This document shows, one piece after another, positions 61,513 to 64,000 of a stretch of DNA of 64,000 nucleotides. Origin of the DNA: Sphingosinicella sp041916975 (GTDB taxonomy: Bacteria > Pseudomonadota > Alphaproteobacteria > Sphingomonadales > Sphingomonadaceae); contig NZ_JAYRYK010000001.1 in NCBI RefSeq assembly GCF_041916975.1, positions 3,348,001-3,412,000 of the forward strand, written 5' to 3'. Each line of letters starts with the position of its first letter. The first letter of the stretch is position 1. A model generated the notes under the pieces. That model saw nothing but the letters and a program-made list of their open reading frames with translations. It was not told the origin of the DNA and did not search any database. Position numbers and translations under genes: made by a program.

Positions 61513-62216
61513 GCGTGTCTCCTTGCCGCCCGCTAAAAAAGCAAGCGTGGCTCCCCGCATTGGCGGGGACGGGCGGCAGGCGCGGGATCGGACCCGCCGG
61601 TGAGCCGCGGACCGCACCCGGAGGGCCGGAACGCATGTGGAGGAGCCGGCGGCGCCGGCTTGCGGACCGTGGCGGCGGGTCCAGAAGACCGTGCCGTCCG
61701 GTCCCGCCGCCGCGGTGAGCCATCATTCATCCTGGCGGATGAGAACGTCAGAGCGTCGCGGGCACCTCGCAGTGACAAGCTTGCAGGCCGCAGCGCGGGC
61801 ACGGGGCGGTACAGGTCAATGGCCAAGATCGGAAAGGGTGGTGCAGGCACCACAACAATATTGCGGTGACCGTCGACAATCCGACGTCGTCCTCGACGTC
61901 CGAATTGCTGCACCCGCGTACGCCCGTGGAGCGACGCGTCCCGGCCCTACCGGTGGGTGTATGATCTACAACAATGCTTATGGGAGGCGTGCGTTTCCTC
62001 GCCGTGCGAGGAGGGTCTCGATGCCCTTTGGCTTCAGCCGATTGACGGCGAATCTCAACACGGCGCGAAGGTCGAAAAAATGCCGGGCGCCGCCGTGTGA
62101 AATCTCAGAATTAACAGGATCCGATAGGCCTCATTCGTTTTTGATTGGAAAGCAGCGGGGGCAGCCTGTCAGAAGAAAAGTCACGCCGTTTCGAAGGCGG
62201 CCTCGGGGAGTATGCA
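61513..62216. other. Gene-free stretch at the right edge of the element
   Basis: About 700 bases with no supported gene. It should hold the DUF2958 promoter on its left and that of pobA on its right. The end of the element probably falls here, but no repeat marking it was recognised. Confidence 0.45.
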
Positions 62217-63386
62217 GTGAAGGCAGATGTCGCGATCATCGGTGCCGGGCCAGCCGGATTGCTGTTGGGTCATCTGCTCCGCGCTGAAGGTCTTATCGTC
62301 AAGATCGTTGAACGCGCCAGTGCCGACCATGTCGTCGGTCGCATCCGCGCAGGTGTGCTTGAACACACCACGACAGACCTCCTCGCCAGGCTTGGCCTTG
62401 ATGGCCGCTTGAAGACCGAAGGATTGCTACACAGCGGGTTCGTGCTTGCTGATGGTGAACAGATTGTCCGCATCGATCTTGCTGACCTGACCGGACATCA
62501 TGTCACCGTTTACGGCCAGACCGAAATGACGTGCGACCTGATGGAGGCTGCACCGGCGCGTGGTCTGGAGATTTTCTACGAGGCCGAGAACGTCGTGCTC
62601 GCAGATATCGAAAGTGAAACGCCGTGCGTTCGTTTCACGAAGGATGGCCGGGACCATTATCTCGAGGCGCGATTCATTGTGGGATGCGACGGCTTTCATG
62701 GGCCTTCGCGCCAGGCGATACCGGCAAATCAGGGGGGCATTTATGAGAAGGTCTATCCGTTTGGATGGCTCGGTATCCTCGCTGATGTGCCGCCGTGCCA
62801 TGACGAGCTGATTTATGCCAGTCATGAGCGGGGGTTCGCACTGGCGTCCATGCGGTCGGCAACCCGGAGCCGTTACTATATCCAGGTGGCATCCGACGAG
62901 ACGCTCGATGACTGGTCCGATGGTCGGCTTTGGGACGAACTTGCGGTAAGGCTCGGACCCGAGGTGGGTGGACGTATAACGCGCGGTGTCGCACTCGAGA
63001 AATCGATCGCGCCACTGAGGTCGTTCGTGTTCGAGCCGATGCGTCACGGTTCGCTGTTTCTTGCCGGCGACAGCGCCCACATCGTTCCGCCCACCGGTGC
63101 CAAAGGCCTGAACCTTGCTGCGTCGGACGTGGCCTATCTTTCGGAAGCGCTTTCGCTGTTCTTCAAGCGCGGGGATCAAGAAGGGATTATCGCGTATTCG
63201 GGACGCGCGCTGGCGCGCGTCTGGAAGGCCGAGCGCTTTTCGTGGCAGCTCACGCATCTGCTGCACCGCTTTCCGGGACAAACCGGGTTCGACCGAAAAA
63301 TGCAGGTGGCGGAGCTGCGTTACATCGCAGGCTCACGAAACGCGCAAGCAAGCATCGCGGAAAACTACGTGGGTCTTTTGCTCTGA
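62217..63386 (+). CDS. pobA: 4-hydroxybenzoate 3-monooxygenase
   Basis: A 389-residue FAD enzyme turning 4-hydroxybenzoate into protocatechuate with NADPH and O2. FAD motif IGAGPAGLLLGHLL is at residues 8-21; VVGRIRAGVLE (39-49) holds the Arg pair near NADPH/FAD (Arg42, Arg44); GCDGFHGPSR and AGDSAHIVPPTGAKGLNLA follow; the substrate-site SRYYIQV is present. GTG at 62217 with GGGGAG seven bases upstream gives the family length; ATG frames further upstream are unlikely. No pobR or pca gene is in the window. Confidence 0.93.
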   Translation: MKADVAIIGAGPAGLLLGHLLRAEGLIVKIVERASADHVVGRIRAGVLEHTTTDLLARLGLDGRLKTEGLLHSGFVLADGEQIVRIDLADLTGHHVTVYGQTEMTCDLMEAAPARGLEIFYEAENVVLADIESETPCVRFTKDGRDHYLEARFIVGCDGFHGPSRQAIPANQGGIYEKVYPFGWLGILADVPPCHDELIYASHERGFALASMRSATRSRYYIQVASDETLDDWSDGRLWDELAVRLGPEVGGRITRGVALEKSIAPLRSFVFEPMRHGSLFLAGDSAHIVPPTGAKGLNLAASDVAYLSEALSLFFKRGDQEGIIAYSGRALARVWKAERFSWQLTHLLHRFPGQTGFDRKMQVAELRYIAGSRNAQASIAENYVGLLL

Positions 63387-63491
63387 TCCGATGATCGGCC
63401 GGGTTCGGGCTTTAGGGGCGGTCCAGCGAGCACGCGCAGGTGCGCAAACTTGCCGAACGCTATCCGAATATGCTGCTGCGATGAGCGCGCA

Positions 63492-64000
63492 TCAGGCCGA
63501 TCCGCTGCGCATGGGCCGGGGCTCGTTGCCGCGCTTGATGAATGTCAGAAACACCTTCAAATTTTCCGTCGCGTGGGTGTTCTCGATCCCGTGCGCGACT
63601 TCAAGGGGCGTATGGACATGATCCCCTTCGGAAACGGCAACGATCTGGCCATCGATTTCCATCTGACCCGACCCACTGACGATATAATAATATTCGTCGA
63701 ACGAGCCTTCGTTGTTGCGGTTGTCGAGATAATGGACATGGACGCCTTCGCTCGCGCCGGGGGGCAGGTCGTATATGATGAAATTGGCGGGCGCCGGGGC
63801 ACCCTCAAAACCGAAGACCTTGATCCTACCCGTCCCTTTTCCCTCGTGAATGCCTGGGATTTCCAGCATACCGGCGGCTTCGGACTCCTTACTGTAGCCG
63901 GCTCGTTTCACATTGGTCTGTTCTGTATCGGTCATCGCGTTGGCATTCTGGCTTAGCACGGCAAAACAGGCTGCACCCGCACCCATGGCCTCCCGGCGCG
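63492..64000 (-). CDS. Tat-exported cupin protein (5' partial)
   Basis: A single-domain cupin. Metal-binding-type residues are in GVHVHYLDNRNNEGSFDEYYY and DHVHTPLEVAHGIEN (each given here as a short run around residues 82-130). The frame runs to the window edge: upstream of the ATG at 63986 it reads RREA, and the following GAGAACFAVLSQNANA makes a twin-arginine signal, so the true start is beyond 64000. Substrate unknown. It converges with pobA across 105 bases. Confidence 0.82.
   Translation of the reverse strand, partial: RREAMGAGAACFAVLSQNANAMTDTEQTNVKRAGYSKESEAAGMLEIPGIHEGKGTGRIKVFGFEGAPAPANFIIYDLPPGASEGVHVHYLDNRNNEGSFDEYYYIVSGSGQMEIDGQIVAVSEGDHVHTPLEVAHGIENTHATENLKVFLTFIKRGNEPRPMRSGSA

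Noticed and set aside
58810..61536. 908-codon plus-strand open frame
   Set aside because: It lies antisense to the ParB-like and DUF2958 genes and over the excalibur gene in another frame. GC-rich codon bias keeps the opposite strand open; the sequence has no domain.
1..64000. CRISPR array or tRNA/rRNA gene
   Set aside because: No regularly spaced repeats of CRISPR size and no cloverleaf-like or rRNA-like stretch was recognised by eye; a covariance-model search would settle small RNAs.

Overview
The window looks like a piece of a GC-rich alphaproteobacterial genome, most likely a sphingomonad. This is inferred from the Trb-type conjugation cluster with its DUF3363-type relaxase, the DUF2274/AlpA pair, the DUF5818 proteins and GC-rich codon use. 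No rRNA, tRNA or CRISPR array was recognised.

Positions 1-13018 (+ strand) hold a tightly coupled nitrate-respiration operon: a fused NarK1-NarK2 transporter (5' end outside the window), narG, narH, narJ, narI, a parvulin-type isomerase, and the molybdenum-cofactor genes moaA, moaB and moeA. Facing it on the minus strand (13075-17021) are the oxygen-independent ribonucleotide reductase nrdD, its activase nrdG and a UbiH-like flavin monooxygenase. A perfect FNR/Anr-type box lies upstream of nrdD. Together these genes would allow nitrate respiration and deoxynucleotide synthesis without oxygen.

From about 17.3 to 61.5 kb lies a conjugative or mobilisable element. Its transfer module (17325-29005) reads traG-copG-trbB-C-D-E-J-L-F-G-I-DUF2274-alpA on the minus strand with mostly 1-4 base overlaps. 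An orphan AbiEi-like gene, a pair of 47-base near-perfect palindromes, a Fic protein, the relaxase, a lytic transglycosylase, a TraF-type peptidase, an HTH protein, a MNT-HEPN fusion and a DUF736 protein follow. At 38.2-46.2 kb sits a cargo block: a CBASS-like set (CD-NTase with AGS-C sensor, CapV-like patatin, and a proteasome-fold Ntn hydrolase keeping Thr1/Asp17/Lys33 spacing), a divergent DUF2235 lipase-like membrane protein, a DUF4240 protein and a large serine recombinase.

From 46.7 to 61.5 kb is an accessory stretch of small genes with a DNA-repair flavour: two SRAP proteins (one without the catalytic Cys), RadC, DinB, two thermonuclease-like proteins, three excalibur proteins, a DUF1778-GNAT toxin-antitoxin pair, an IS630 remnant, a ParB-like protein and DUF2958. 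No integrase of the tyrosine type, ParA or replication initiator was seen.

The right end (62217-64000) carries a 4-hydroxybenzoate 3-monooxygenase (PobA) and a convergent cupin protein with a Tat signal whose start lies beyond the window.
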